Assembly: GCA_947471745.1 (NCBI GenBank)
Contig: CANJKZ010000929.1
Coordinates: forward strand, 868,001 to 932,000
Origin: Closterium sp. Naga37s-1
Lineage: Eukaryota; Streptophyta; Zygnematophyceae; Desmidiales; Closteriaceae
Direction: 5' to 3'
Length of the DNA stretch: 64,000 bases
The notes beneath the pieces were generated by a model. It was not told the origin of the DNA. It saw only the letters and a program-made list of their open reading frames with translations, and did not search any database. How positions within the stretch are numbered: the stretch's first letter is position 1; each line of letters starts with the position of its first letter. The position numbers and the translations under genes are program-made. This document shows, piece after piece, positions 32,385-43,211 of this stretch.

Positions 32385-33378
32385 GACGGTAACGTGCCAT
32401 CCTACTGAGACGTGGGAACGACGGGTGACCTAGACGGTGGTGCCAGAGGACAGACGGGTGGGTGAGGGAGCGACAGTCGCACGACACAGCAGCTACCTGA
32501 CCTGACTTGACCTGGCCTGACCCAGTGCGGTGGGACCCAGTGTGTAGTGAGTACAGACCAGATCCCGGCTCCCTGTGAAAAGTGGCCAGAGGGGCCCCAG
32601 TGGTACCGACTGTGCAGGAGGCAACAGGCTCGTCCAGTGGGAAAGTGGTGACTACACCTAGGTCGTGGAGGTGACTGACACCCACCAGGTTCCTAGAGAA
32701 CGAGGGGGTGTAGTAACCTGTAAGAAAACCTGAGGGAGCCGCCGGACACGGAAGAGTGGTGGTGCTGCGGGCAACTACACGTCCCACAGAGGGGTCAGCC
32801 AAGGCGACAGTGACTGGAGTGCGCAGTGGCGTGAGGTCAGTACAGTCGCGAAAGAAACAGCTAGACGCTCCAGAGTCTAGGGTGAAGGAAAGCTGTGCAG
32901 TCTGTGGGGTCGCACCCGAACCAGCTACAAAGGCTAGTGCTAGACTAGTGGTAGCTGCAGCTCCTACACAAAGACCCTCAGAGGCGCCTGGACTGGAAAC
33001 AACACACGCACCAAGACTGGAAACACAGGTCTCTACTCGTGCAGCCGGGAAAGGTCCTAGACCAGGTAGGTGAGACTCAACTAGTGCAGCAGTGCGCTGG
33101 CAAAGTCACGAGGGCCAGTGCGGTGTAATAGCGTGAGGACCAAAACGCTCACGGTGGAGGTCGTCGAGTCGACGGTAGCAGCTGGACGCAGAGTGATCAG
33201 GACTCCAGCAGGTAGTGCCAGCACCAGGGCCTGTCAGGGCCCGGTACCCGCAGGGGCCGACGTCTCGCCCACTGCTAGCTGAGCCACTGCTGAGGGCTCC
33301 ACACTTTGGACCCGCAGGTCCCCACTGCCGGGAGTGCTGCGGCTGGCCCTCCTGCTGTAGAACTCGAGTACAAGCCAT
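32385..33378 (-). pseudogene. Copia element D: end of gag, protease and GAG-pre-integrase
   Basis: The minus strand reads a degraded zinc-knuckle-like segment (GPAGPKCGALSSGS, 33378-33110), then an aspartic protease motif LSFTLDSGASSCFFRDC (near 32900-32850), then VALADPSVGR and PSFSRNLVGVSHLHDLGV, and the GAG-pre-integrase motif VLWHHRLGHPSFPRLSRM (near 32440). The TRIM-like element interrupts it at 32380. The N-terminal gag domain found in E and F (DFEVWVDDLQLFLQ) is not present, so the element could not make its own capsid. Confidence 0.8.
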
Positions 33379-33599
33379 GTGAGTAGCTAGAAACGGGGGT
33401 GGTGCTGGCAGGTGGGCCTAGACTGCTGCTGGCGGTAGGCTATCGTGCTGCTGGTTCCGCTGGGGGCAGCCTAAGCTGCTGTTGGTGCACTAGCGGTAGC
33501 CTAAGCTGCTGCTCGAGCACTGGGGCAGCCTAACCTGCTGCTACTGGTGCTGCTGGTGGCGGGTTTCAGCCCTTGAGGCGGAGGATTCAGGTCGTGGGG

Positions 33600-34700
33600 A
33601 GGGGGGGGGGGGGGGCAGCTCTGTCTGGTACAGGTGAGGCAGCGGGTGCGGTTCTGTGCGGTTCTGTGCAGTTCAGTGCGGTTCTGCACGGTTCTGTGCG
33701 GTGCTGTGCGGTTCTGCGGGGTGGAGAGTACCGGGTCGGGCGGCTGATTCTAGGTGAGGTGACTGGAACGGGTGGGGCAGCAGCTCTGGCTGGAACGGGT
33801 GGGGCAGCGGGTGTGGTTCTGTGCAGTTCTGTGCAGTTCAGTGCGGTTCTACGCGGTTCTGTGCGGTTCTGTGCGGTTCTGTGCGGTTCTGCGGGGTGGA
33901 GAGTACCGGGTGGGGCGGCTGATTCCGGGTGAGGTGACTGGAACGGGTCGGGCAGCAGCTCTGGCTGGAACGGGTGGGGCAGCGGGTGCGGTTCTGAGCG
34001 GTTCGGTACGGTTCTGTGCGGTTCTGCGCGATTCTGCACGGTTCTGTGCGGTTCTGTGCGGTTCTGCACGGTTCTGTGCGGTTCAGTGCAGTGGAGAGTA
34101 CTGGGTTGGGCGGCTGATTCCGGGTGAGGTGACAGGAACGGGTGGGGCATTATGTTTCCAGGTGGGGCGGCAGTTTCAGGTCTGGGACAGCGGTTTGCAG
34201 TTCCTGGGGCGGCCGATTTCTGGTGTGGCGGCTGTTTTCTGCTCGTGGGGCGGTAGATCGCGGGTGAGGCGACGGCTAACAGGGTGGGCAGCGGGTAAGG
34301 CAGCGGGTGGGGCCGCATCTAACGGGTGGGGCGGCGGTTACGACGGTGGGAAACGGGTGGGGGACGAATCACTGGTGCGCGCGGTTGCTTCTGTGCGTGC
34401 GTGCGACTAACGACGGGGCCGCGGGGCACGCTAGCGAAGGGGCCTCTGGGCCCACGAACGAAGGGCCGCGGGGCCCGCTAACGAAAGGCCGCGGGGCCCG
34501 TTAAGGAACAGCCGCGACGGGTGACGGGCGACGGGGAAAAAAAAAGGAAAACGGCCGCGTTCGACGGGGGGAAACGAGCGACGGGCGAATGGCGACGGGG
34601 GGAGGGGGGTCTACGGGCGACGGGGGGAGGGGGGTCTACGGGCGACGGGTCCTAAGGTAAGCGCGCTACGGGCAGTCTAGGACGGGGCGCGACTAGGTGG
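33600..34700 (-). repeat. GC-rich tandem repeats in the leader of element D
   Basis: 33600-34140 contains three copies of a roughly 170-190 bp unit (marked by TGGAACGGGTGGGGCAGC and GGAGAGTACCGGGT), and inside each the short repeat GCGGTTCTGT occurs several times. 34420-34500 repeats GGCCGCGGGGCCCG, and 34590-34660 duplicates GACGGGGGGAGGGGGGTCTA. Open frames in this stretch lack domains. It sits between the 5' LTR and the gag remnant, where E and F also have GC-rich repeats of different sequence. Confidence 0.8.
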
Positions 34701-34767
34701 GCCCATGATAGTCGAGTGATTTTTCCTAAGGGGGAAATCTCGCTAGGGTGAACCTAGCTCTATACCA

Positions 34768-34907
34768 TGTCACTATGTAAAAGTTAACTAAAAAACAGAA
34801 AGTACAAACAAGATATATGAAAACCTAACCCTAGTGCAAGTACAAAAATAACACAAGGGAGAACACCTAGACTAGAACTACACAAGCTATAGAAATATAG
34901 TTTGACA
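34768..34907 (-). repeat. 5' LTR of copia element D (140 bp)
   Basis: Matches 27707-27846 except for two substitutions. On the minus strand it is followed at once by the primer site TGGTATAGAGC. Confidence 0.95.
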
Positions 34908-35991
34908 GTGACGACCGCTGCGTAGCCAAGTCATCAACCCAAGAAGCGTCTGCGTGACCAGTGACGACAACTCGAGCCCGTCCTCCAAGCACGAGCCCCA
35001 TGCCCGACATACCGCACAGGTAGCGCAACACCCTCTTAGATGCAGCCATGTGCTCTGGTCGGTGTCTCCCAGAAGCAACATAGCGCGCCAAGATGCTAAG
35101 AGGGTATGCCAGGTCAGGTCGAGTGCAGGTCATCAGGTACATGAGGCAGCCAACAAGCTCTGGGTACGGGCCACTCGGCTCTATGGACTCATCCGAAGGC
35201 AGAGCTGAGAGCAAGTGGCGAGTAGATAGAGGAGTGGCCTTTGGCGAGGAGTACGTGAAGTCAAAGCGCTGAAGGACCTGCTGCACCATGTGTGACTGAG
35301 TCAAGGTAATGGTGCGTCGTGCTCTGTCCCGGGTGACCTGCAAGCCAAGATAGCTGCGCAGCTCAACCAGGTCTGTGCACGTGTGTCTCTTCTGCAGCTC
35401 CGACTTCACGTGGGTGAGTCCCTCAGTGTCAGCAGTGGCAAAGACCAAGTCGTCGACGTACACGAGGATGTAGAACGGCGGCAGCGAAGTGTCGGTGCGC
35501 AGAAACAGTGACGGGTCAGCAGTCTAAGGAGCAAACCCAAGAGCCGCAAGCGTAGTCCTCAGTATGTCGTACCACTCACAGGGCGCCTGGCGGAGACCGT
35601 AGACTGCCCGCCGGAGGCTCCACTGGGTACCAGGAGGAAACGACCCAGTGAAGCCAGGTGGGCGGCGCAGCCAGATCTCCTCGTGCAGGCTGCCCTGTAG
35701 GAAAGCAGTGCTGAAGTCAATAGAGTGAAGCTCGTAGTCACGCTGAGCAGCGACGTGCAGCAGAACCCAAAGAGTGGTCATCTTCGGGGTCGGGGAGAAG
35801 GTCTGGAAGAAGTCAACTCCCTGTCGCTGACTGAAGCCTCGAGCAAGGTAACGCGCCTTGAAGACAGGCGGGGAACCCGGCGGCCGCTTCACCCTGAAAA
35901 TCCACATGCCACTGACAATGTTCGCCCCAGGAGGGGGAACCTCATCGACGTAGGTGCCTGTGGACTCCCAGGAAGCCATCTCTGCGTCCAT
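34908..35991 (-). pseudogene. Copia element C, reverse transcriptase part
   Basis: The minus strand encodes RT from MDAEMASWESTGTYVDEVPPP (35991) through FSTAFLQGSLHEEIW, YGLRQAPCEWYD, then YVDDLVFATADTEG (near 35460), ITLTQSHMVQQVLQRF, CTRPDLAYPLSILARYVASG and HADASWVDDLATQRSS, where element D interrupts. A TAG near 35523-35525 replaces a Ser codon of F and splits the frame. The YVDD box is intact. It continues in 27272-27706. Confidence 0.9.
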
Positions 35992-36023
35992 GGCTGACTG
36001 CCACTGAGAGGAGTAGGGACCCT

Positions 36024-37850
36024 CTATCGCCTCTGCGTAAGAGCGCGGGGTCGGGATGTCTGGTGCATCCGGTCTCCCTCAGGTGCAATCAGCATGGACA
36101 CGAGATGAGGTACAGCGGCTGCAAAGCACTCAAAGTCCTCCTGCCTGTCCTCAAGGACGTCCGTGCTAAGAGCACACTCACCCCCGACGGACGGAGGACA
36201 GACAGACTCAGACTCAGCAACAAGACTCGTGGCGTAGTCTAGACGACAGTGAGCAGCAAAGTCGACAAGCTCAGCAACAAGAGCAGACGCAGCAGTGGAC
36301 TCAAAGGAAGGGTCGGTGACAACAGTGGCCAGGAGACGCGTGACAGTAGGACTAGCAGCACGAAGGGAGTCAGACGCCGGGTCAGAAAGGGCAGGAAGAG
36401 AGGACGCAGGAGGAGACGGCAGAGGGACACGCTGCGGAGCAGTGGAAGAACGCAGGGCCATCTGGTGCGTGGCAGGGACAGGAGGAGGACGCTGACGCGA
36501 ACCACGACGACTAGTGCGACCAGCACGAACAGGCGACGCAGGATGAGACTCAGGCTCACGACGCTCCGTAAGACCTCCGGTCGGACCAGTGTAGGGAGAA
36601 GGAGCAGGCAGTGGGGAGGCGGGCTGTAACTGTGACTGCGACTGGACAGGAGGTGGACACTCGAAGGAAGGAGCAGGACCAGAAGAAGGCGGGAGACCAA
36701 GAACCTGCTGAAGGAGCGGAACGAAGTACGGCCGCGGCCGCGCAGCGCCTCCAGAACCAGCAGGGACAGCACCAGCACCCCCAGCGTCAGCTCCAACACC
36801 AGCAGCACCACCAGCTCCAACAGTACCTCCAGCAGCTCCAGTAGCGCCAACTCCAGCACCCCCAGGAGCACCGGCTCCAGCAGCACCTCCAGCGCCAGTA
36901 CCTCCAGCACCTCCAGCTCCAGCAGGACCACCAGAAGCCCCAGCAGCTCCAGTAGCGCCACCTCCAGTGCCTCCAGCAGCGCCTGCTCCAGCAGCACCGC
37001 CAGCTCCAGCACCTCCAGCAGCACCAGCCCCAGCAGCACCACCAGGCCCAGCAGCTCCCGTACCTCCAATACGAGCACCTCCGGGACCAGTGGCTCCAGA
37101 AACCCCAGCAGCTCCAGCAGCAGTAGGACCTCTAGCACCCGCAGCACCACCAGCTCCAGCAGCACGGCTCCAGCGGCGAGCAAAACACTCGCGCAGCTGC
37201 TGTGGAGAGAGTGGCTCCAGCCGGGACGAAGCACCCGAAGGACCTCCAGGCGCAGCACCTCCAGACTCCACACTCGCAGGCTCAGCACCCTCAGGCTCCG
37301 CACCCCCAGGCTCAGCAACCCCAGGCTCAGCACCCCCAGAATCAGCAACCTCAGGCTCAGCACCCCCAAACTCAGCACCCCCAGGCTCCGCACAGTCAGG
37401 CTCAGCACCCACAGACCCGGCACCCGCAGGCTCAGCACCCCTAGCAGCACTAGAGTCAACAACTACCTCGACAGGCTCGACTGCGTCTACCTGGGACACA
37501 CCTGAGGGGGCAGGACCCTGAGGGGGGAGGGGGTCTACCGGGGGAGGACCTGGCGTGAGGAAGAGCAGCGGGGGGGGGAGGGGGGCAGTGCGGTAGGGGA
37601 AGAGGCGGTAGTAAGGAACCGACTCGTCAAACGTGACGTCCTGAGAGGACAGAACACGGCGCGAGGTGGGGTGGTAAAACTGCCAACCAGGCGCGTCAGG
37701 GGGGAAGCTAAGGAAGACGCAGGGAACAGCACGGGAGGACAGCTTGTCCGCAGACAAGTCGCGGACGAAAGCTCGAGATCCCCAGACACGGAACGCAGAC
37801 GCATCGCCAACCTTCCCCGTCCACCGCAGAGTAGGTGTGGTTTCCGGCAC
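36024..37850 (-). pseudogene. Copia element C, integrase C-terminus and disordered linker
   Basis: Starts at MPETTPTLRWTGKVGDASAF, then VWGSRAFVRDLSADKLS, VFLSFPPDAPGWQFYHP and SSQDVTFDESVPYYRLF, typical of the copia integrase C-terminal part. A long linker follows, with GAEPGG-type pentad repeats and Gly/Ala-rich runs, then a Ser/Pro-rich piece and LEDRQEDFECFAAAVPHLVSMLIAPEGD just before RT. A frameshift after EGD breaks it from the RT frame. Other frames here are repeat shadows. Confidence 0.85.
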
Positions 37851-37874
37851 GGAGACCCGGGGCTGGAGGTTGAT

Positions 37875-38525
37875 CTAATGCGCCGCGTACTGAACCGCGA
37901 ACGGCCACAGAAAATGGGGAGCAGCCGCATGGATCATGGACGTACGAGCGACGTCCATGACCATGCCAATGCGGCGCTCAGCAATCCCATTTTGCTGTGG
38001 AGAGGCCGGAAGCGTGAACGTCTGGCGGAAGCCCTCCGCACGACAGAAGGCTTGCAGAAGGTCGGAGGAGTGCAAACGCAGAACAGGAAGGTCCGAGCCA
38101 AAACTCTCGCTGAGCTGACGACGGGCAGCGCAGATCGAGTCGATCAGCACCTCAGCGACCTCACCCTTGCGGCGCAAGGGGAAGACTGTGGTGTAACGCG
38201 AGTAGTCGTCAACGACCAGCACAAAGTAGCGCTCATGACCCTGTCCACGGACGCGGGCTGGGCCCCACACGTCCATGTGAAGAGTCTGCAAGGGAGCCTC
38301 CGTGGGAGGAAACTCGGAGGAGTGAGGAGCGGCGCGCTGCCGCCCCTCGACGCAAGGAATGCAGGTAGGGGCAGGCCGCGGGGGGAGGGGAGGGAGAGAC
38401 CGGGGAAGACCAGTGAGAAGGACACGGGACGCCATGCCTCGGAGACGAGGCAGGGAAGGGTGACCAAGGCGGTGGTGCCAGAGGAGAGTCTGGTGAGACA
38501 GGAGGCGACACGAGCAGGGGCCAGT
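37875..38525 (-). pseudogene. Copia element C, GAG-pre-integrase and integrase core
   Basis: Minus strand: HQTLLWHHRLGHPSLPRLRG-like sequence near 38500-38435, then MASRVLLTGLPRS, CIPCVEGRQRAAP, LHMDVWGPARVRGQ, VVDDYSRYTTVFPLRRKG, and SPQQNGIAERRIGMVMDVARTS. The second acidic region is damaged: LRLHSSDLLQAFCRAEG stands where relatives have LHSDRGGEFSSARL, so the middle catalytic Asp and its surroundings are lost by a small deletion. It ends at a TAG (37875-37877). Confidence 0.88.
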
Positions 38526-40876
38526 CTAGAGCCGTCACGGCCCTGCCGTCGCGGCCCCTGGTCGTCGTGGCCCCTGCCTTCGCGGCCCCTGCCGTCGCGG
38601 CCCCTGGCCGTCGCGCCCCCTGCCGTCACGGCCCCTGACCGTCGCGGCCCCTGCAGTCGCGGCCCCTGCTCTCGCGACCCTGCCGTCGAGGCCCCTGCCG
38701 TCGCGGCCTCTGCCGTCGCGCTCCCCCTGCAGCGGCCCCTGCCGTCGCGGCCCTTGCTGTCGCGGCCCTGTCTGAACCCGTCGCGGCCCTGCCGCCCTGC
38801 TGTCGCGGCCCTCCCTGAAGCCGCCGTCGCGGCCCTCCCTACTGCCGCCGTCGCTGCGGCCCTGACCTGCCGGCGCGCCTCGGCCCTGCCCTTCCAGCTA
38901 CGGCCCTACCCCGATCCCGCCCTGGTAAGCGCACCGCTGCACCCGCGCCTTCCCTGCCGAGCCGCGCCGCCCTACCGAGCCGCCCCGCTCTGCCGAGTCG
39001 CGCTGCTCCTGCTACTGCTGCTGCTGCTGCTACTGCTACTGCTACTGCTACTGCTTTCATGGCTACCCCTAATGTAGTTTCCTTCGATGCTGAGGGTCAG
39101 GCAATTGATTTCGAGGTCTGGGTCGATGATCTGCAGCTGTTTCTGCAGTGCGATAGCAAGGACGGAGTCTCGCTTTTTGATCTTACGTCTGGCACCTCTA
39201 CTGCACCTGCTGCTGATGCTGACAGTACTGTTTGCTCGCAGTGGACCACGCACGATGCTACTGCCCGTCTTGCTATTCGTAGTCACCTGCCGTCTGCTGA
39301 GCGCGCGCACTTTAGTCAGTACAAGACCGTTAGGACTCTGTACGACGCTGTTGTTGCGCGCTACTCCTCCCCTGCCACTGCTGCCCTTAGCCGCCTCATG
39401 CTACCGTACCTGTTCCCTGACCTAGCCACTTTTGCCACAGTCGCTGACCTCATTACGCACCTCCGCACTAGTGACACCCGCTACCGCGCTGCGCTTCGTG
39501 CCGAGTTCTGCGCCGCGAACCCCCCCTCTATGTACATCACTCTCTACTACCTCGTCACCCGGCTCCCTGACTCCCTTCGCTCGGTCAGGGACCACTTCCT
39601 CTCCCTTTGCCCCACCACGCTCACCGTTAACCTTCTCGAGGAGCGCCTCCTTGCAGCTGAGAAGAGTATAGTCGCTGTAGGAGCCTCTCGTGGTGACCCT
39701 CATGCCCCTTTCTTTGAGGGGTGCTCCCCCGTTCCCCTCTTGCCTTCTGTTGCCTCTGCTGCTGCTGTCGACCTCGTTGGCACCGAGTCGGTCGGCGCTG
39801 CGTCTGCTCCTAGTGGGAGGCGCCGCAGCGGCAGGAGCAAGGGGGGCAAGGGTGCTGGAGGAGACGGCGGGGGCGGCGGTGGTGGTGGAGGTGGCGGAGG
39901 GGGTGGGGGTGGAGGTGGGGGTGGTGGCGGGGGTGGGGGCTTCGGTGGCGGCAGTGGAGGTGGAGGCGGCGGAGGCAGCGGCAGTGGGGGTGGAGGTGGC
40001 GGCAGCGGCGGCGGCGGTGGGGGTGGCGGCGGCGGTGGTGCTGGTCGAGGTGGCGCTGTGCAGCGGGGAGGCTTTGGCGGTGGGCAGCACCAGCAGCAGC
40101 AGCGCCCTCGTGAGACCCTGTCGCCCCAGCAGCTTCGTGAGTGGTACGCTGGGCGTGGGAGGTCTGGGGGTGCTGGTCCCTGCGCTTACGTTCTCCGCAT
40201 CGGCGACCGCAGTGGGGAGACGTGTGGAGGACCGCACGCCACACTGCGCTGCTTTGGCCGCCTGACTGACGCTTGGCGTATGCGGTTTCCCGACTCCTCT
40301 GAGATCCCTCGCTGGGGTGATCTGCTTAAGTCGGGATTTGCTATCTTTGATCCTGATTATGATGCTATCCTTGCTGCTATGTATGCTGTGTCTATTAGTG
40401 CTGAGGGTGACTGTTACCTGTGTGTTCCGCCCGACCCGGGCATTGAGGCTGCTGCTCTAGGTGCTAGTGAGTCTGCTGCTCTAGGTGCTGGTGAGTCTGC
40501 TGCCCCAGGTACTGGTGAGTCTGCTCTCTCAGGTACCGAGTCAGCTCAGGCCTTACACACTTTCACCCTTGACTCGGGTGCTTCCCGCTCCTTCTTTCGC
40601 GACTGCACCACACTCTCGCCGCTCAGTCGGCCTATGGCAGTCTCTTTGGCTGACCCCTCTGGGGGTCCGGTCCTTGCACACTCCTCCACGGTCCTGCCGT
40701 GTCCGGCGGTCCCGTCTGGCTCTCTGTCTGGCCTCCACCTCCCCTCGTTCTGAGCTGACCTTCAGGACGCGTGGGTTGACCAGTTCACTCCTGGAGGTCA
40801 GCGGGTGACCCACTGTTCGTGTACTCGGACGGGCCGGCACCTGGCCACGTTCACCCATCAGCCTGGATCGAGCATG
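38526..40876 (+). mobile_element. Ty1/copia element E, 5' part without LTR
   Basis: Begins inside a GC-rich leader with GTCGCGGCCCCTGCC-type repeats (38526-38870), then gag-protease, then a short stretch matching F at VDQFTPGGQRVTHC and RTGRHLATFTH. It stops at about 40876 where the sequence changes to the 3' end of element G on the other strand. The left edge is a head-to-head junction with element C. Integrase, RT and LTRs are missing. Confidence 0.85.
39059..40753 (+). CDS. Copia element E Gag-protease
   Basis: 564 residues. The ATG follows a (CTGCTA)-rich run. N-terminal gag domain (FEVWVDDLQLFLQCDSKDG, TLYDAVVARYSSPATAALSRL, YRAALRAEFCAANPPSMYITL, LLEERLLAAEKSIVAVGAS); a long polyglycine region (39860-40050); a Gln/Arg-rich basic stretch; a Cys/His segment (CAYVLRIGDRSGETCGGPH, then LRCFGRL); and the protease site FTLDSGASRSFFRD (near 40561). 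It ends at TGA (40751-40753) after LHLPSF, where a deletion relative to F shifts the frame. It is the only gag in the window with no break through the protease. Confidence 0.88.
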   Translation: MATPNVVSFDAEGQAIDFEVWVDDLQLFLQCDSKDGVSLFDLTSGTSTAPAADADSTVCSQWTTHDATARLAIRSHLPSAERAHFSQYKTVRTLYDAVVARYSSPATAALSRLMLPYLFPDLATFATVADLITHLRTSDTRYRAALRAEFCAANPPSMYITLYYLVTRLPDSLRSVRDHFLSLCPTTLTVNLLEERLLAAEKSIVAVGASRGDPHAPFFEGCSPVPLLPSVASAAAVDLVGTESVGAASAPSGRRRSGRSKGGKGAGGDGGGGGGGGGGGGGGGGGGGGGGGGGFGGGSGGGGGGGSGSGGGGGGSGGGGGGGGGGGAGRGGAVQRGGFGGGQHQQQQRPRETLSPQQLREWYAGRGRSGGAGPCAYVLRIGDRSGETCGGPHATLRCFGRLTDAWRMRFPDSSEIPRWGDLLKSGFAIFDPDYDAILAAMYAVSISAEGDCYLCVPPDPGIEAAALGASESAALGAGESAAPGTGESALSGTESAQALHTFTLDSGASRSFFRDCTTLSPLSRPMAVSLADPSGGPVLAHSSTVLPCPAVPSGSLSGLHLPSF

Positions 40877-42169
40877 TACACTCCTGGAGGGTCCACCGTG
40901 TCCGGCAGATTGGCATAGTGCTTGAGCTTTTTGTCAGCCTGCTCCCGTGCCGCCCATCCTCTTCCTTTCAGCGCCTGCGGGTCCCTAGTACTGATGGGGT
41001 CGGTAACAGTGACGTCGCACACGTACACCGCGCCGCTGCTTCTATCCCTCTTGGAAAAATTGGCAGTTTGCTCGTCAACCGGGTAGTACTCCGCTGTCTC
41101 CCCGTGTACTATGAACCCAGCTTTCTCCGCCACGTTGATGCAAGCATCGCGTAGCTCGTTATGAGTGTTGATGCGATGCTTGCCTGTCCCGCATCTGAAC
41201 AGGTGGTCGGGAAGGCGCGGGTCAGGTATGGCGGTATGCTCTGTGCAGTCGCAGTTTTTGGGCGTTGAGAAAGGGAGGCCCAGCCTGAAGCGTACCGCGT
41301 TTGCGAAATGTACAGGGCCAACACGACGTGTAGTTGCTACTAGAATGGCGGTCAACCAGTCACCCGTGCCGTAGCCAGTGAGGGAGAACATCCGCTGCGT
41401 GTGCCCGGAAAGTGGATTCAGTCGCATGCGCCTTGTTTCCCTTGTACCGCGTATCTGCTCCCTTGAACCTTGAGTGCCAAGGCATGCTGTAGCCTAATAC
41501 CCTTTGGCTCTAGTCGCTTCTTCTCCAGCACCTCGCGGCCGTCGGTGGGCAGAGACAATTCACATTCGGAGAGCCACGCATGGAGAGGCGTGTTGACATC
41601 GCGTGGCAATAGCATGTGGTTTCTGACCGTCGAGAGTATGCCGTCTCCTTCAGGGGCCAGCGAATCTATGAAAAGCGCGGCCTGGCAGTAGCTAGCGAGG
41701 AATCCGTGGACACCTTCTACGGTCGGGTCTGTGAGTCCAATTCCGACAAGTGACGGCGGGAGAGACGCCTATGCCCACACCCACTCCAACTCTGAGCTAC
41801 TCGAGGGGATACGGATTCCGCATGCGGTAAGTAGGGTGGCTAGGAGATCCCTTCCCCACTGGGACCATTTGTCGCGCAACAGCAGGTTAATGGGTGTGGT
41901 TCGGGTGAGATATGCAGCGCGACGGGAGATGCAGCGGGTCAGTAAGAGAGAAGCCACCTGGGGATCCGTACGCTGTAGGGGTGGCAGTGGCTTCGCCATA
42001 TCCTCTAACTATGCCGCCAGAATTGTTGCGGTGCTTGCTGGAGGTCCTAGGTAACTACCAAGGAGGCGGACCTCGTCCGCCCTGAATGGCAGTCCAGGCG
42101 GTAGTGAAGTCGTGCAATCTGAGTTTCGGTGCCACGCTGCACATTTCCCGGGGTTATGCGTGAGCCCGG
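40877..42169 (-). pseudogene. R2-like non-LTR element G, 3' arm: thumb region, zinc finger and nuclease
   Basis: Minus strand. GLTHNPGKCAAWHR and VRLLGSYLGPP (thumb side of RT, 42168-42010), MAKPLPPLQRTDPQVASLLL, then an in-frame TAG after VWA, then LPRDVNTPLHAWLSECE. A Cys/His motif (NCDCTEHTAI, PDHLFRCGTGKHRINTHNELRDA) leads into a restriction-like endonuclease (AGFIVHGETAEYYPVDEQT, then SGAVYVCDVTVTDP). In R2-type elements the same order, CCHC finger then PD-D nuclease, nicks the target. It joins 49477 exactly in frame once copia F is removed. Its 3' end is lost at the junction with E. Frameshifts near 41420 and elsewhere make it inactive. Confidence 0.8.
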
Positions 42170-42295
42170 TGTCAAACTCATATGCTATAGTCTGTGTAGG
42201 CTGTAGTGGGGTAGACAATATGGGGTACAACACTTTTAGGTTTTCCTACTTGTACCCACCTGCTTGCTAGTTCATTCATTCCTTGTTCTTTCACA
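42170..42295 (+). repeat. 5' LTR of copia element F (126 bp)
   Basis: TGTCAAACTCATATGC to CTTGTTCTTTCACA, identical to 49346-49471. Very short for a copia LTR; no clear TATA box. Confidence 0.97.
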
Positions 42296-42306
42296 TGGTA
42301 TAGAGC
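42296..42306 (+). promoter_or_regulatory. Primer binding site of element F
   Basis: TGGTATAGAGC directly after the LTR. It matches the usual copia initiator-tRNA-Met site except for a missing C. Element D has the same 11-mer, so the variant is family-wide. Confidence 0.8.
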
Positions 42307-42429
42307 AGGTTCCCTAGTGGGAACTTCCTAGGGCCCACCACTGAAAATCGACTTTTTTTTCTGACCGAAGCGCGAGTCGCCCCTGCCCGAGGCGCGCCCA
42401 GTGGGCCGCCCTCTTGTCGAGCCCTCCTA

Positions 42430-43190
42430 GAGGCCCCTCTCACGGCCCCTCGCGCCACCCTTAGCGGCCCCGTCGCCACCCCTAGCGGCCCCGTCGCCGC
42501 CCTTCTAGGCCCCTCGAGGCCCCTTCGCGGCCCCGTCGCCGCCCCTAGCGGCCCCGTTGCCGCCCTTCCAGGCCCCTCGCGGCCCCTTCGCGGCCCCGTC
42601 GCCGCCCCTAGCGGCCCCGTCGCCGCCCTTCCAGGCCCCTCGCGGCCCCTTCGCGGCCCCGTCGCCGCCCCTAGCGGCCCCGTCGCCGCCCTTCCAGGCC
42701 CCTCGCGGCCCCTTCGCGGCCCCGTCGCCGCTCCTCGCGGCCCCGTCGCCGCCCTTCGCGGCCCCGTCGCCGCCCCTAGCGGCCCCTGTCGCCGCCCTTC
42801 CCGGCCCCGTCGCCACCCTCTAGCGGCCTCGTCGCCGCCCTAAGCGGCCCCGTCGCCGCCCCTTGCGGCCCCATCGCCGCCCCTTGCGGCCCCGTCGCCG
42901 CCCCCCCTTTTGGCCCCTCCCTGGCCCCTTCCCTGCCGAGTCGCCGATCCGCCAAGCAGCCGAACAGCCAAGCAGCCGAGCCGCCGAGCCGCCGAGCCAC
43001 CGAGCCACCGAACCGCCGAGCCGCCCAGCAGCCGAGCCGCCGAGCAGCCGAGCCGCCTGCAGCCGAGCCGCCGAGCCGCCGAGGCCGCAGTCGAGCCGCC
43101 ACTGCCACTGCCGAGCCGCTGCCACCACTGTTGCAGCCCTGTTCCTCCCGGCGCGCCCCGGCCCTACCCACCCGGACTGGTGAGAGCCCT
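42430..43190 (+). repeat. GC-rich tandem repeats in the leader of element F
   Basis: A 63-bp unit built from GCGGCCCCGTCGCCGCCC, CTAGCGGCCCC and CTTCCAGGCCCCTCGC repeats about three times (42510-42730) with partial units around it; 42950-43090 is a run of CCGAGCCG units. No gene; frames on both strands only mirror the repeat. It lies between the primer site and the gag start. Confidence 0.85.
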
Positions 43191-43211
43191 CCCTGCTAGA
43201 CCACTGCTGTC

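Larger units (their letters stand above)
27707..34907 (-). mobile_element. Ty1/copia element D, nested in element C
   Basis: A full-length reverse-strand copy with 140-bp LTRs (27707-27846 and 34768-34907) that differ at two positions. The 5-bp target duplication GTGAC lies at 27702-27706 and 34908-34912. Just inside the 5' LTR is the primer site TGGTATAGAGC (minus strand of 34757-34767), and before the 3' LTR the polypurine tract CTATGGGGGTG. Its own frame is broken: most of gag is absent, in-frame TAGs occur, the RT active site is altered, and a 355-bp element is inserted in the GAG-pre-integrase region. Confidence 0.95.
26934..38525 (-). mobile_element. Ty1/copia element C (two arms, split by element D)
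   Basis: Reverse-strand copia of the same family as F. The 3' arm (26934-27706) holds the 3' LTR, polypurine tract and RNase H. The other arm (34908-38525) holds RT, the disordered linker and integrase. The two arms join exactly inside RNase H (RSS then QGYTF) if element D and one copy of its GTGAC duplication are removed. Its 5' part (gag, protease, 5' LTR) is missing; at about 38525 it meets element E head to head. It carries several stops and frameshifts and is dead. Confidence 0.9.

Noticed and set aside
36239..37462. 407-codon Leu/Val-rich minus-strand frame, and similar frames at 39690-40265 and 46238-46963
   Set aside because: Shifted-frame shadows of the GAEPG and polyglycine coding repeats of copia elements.
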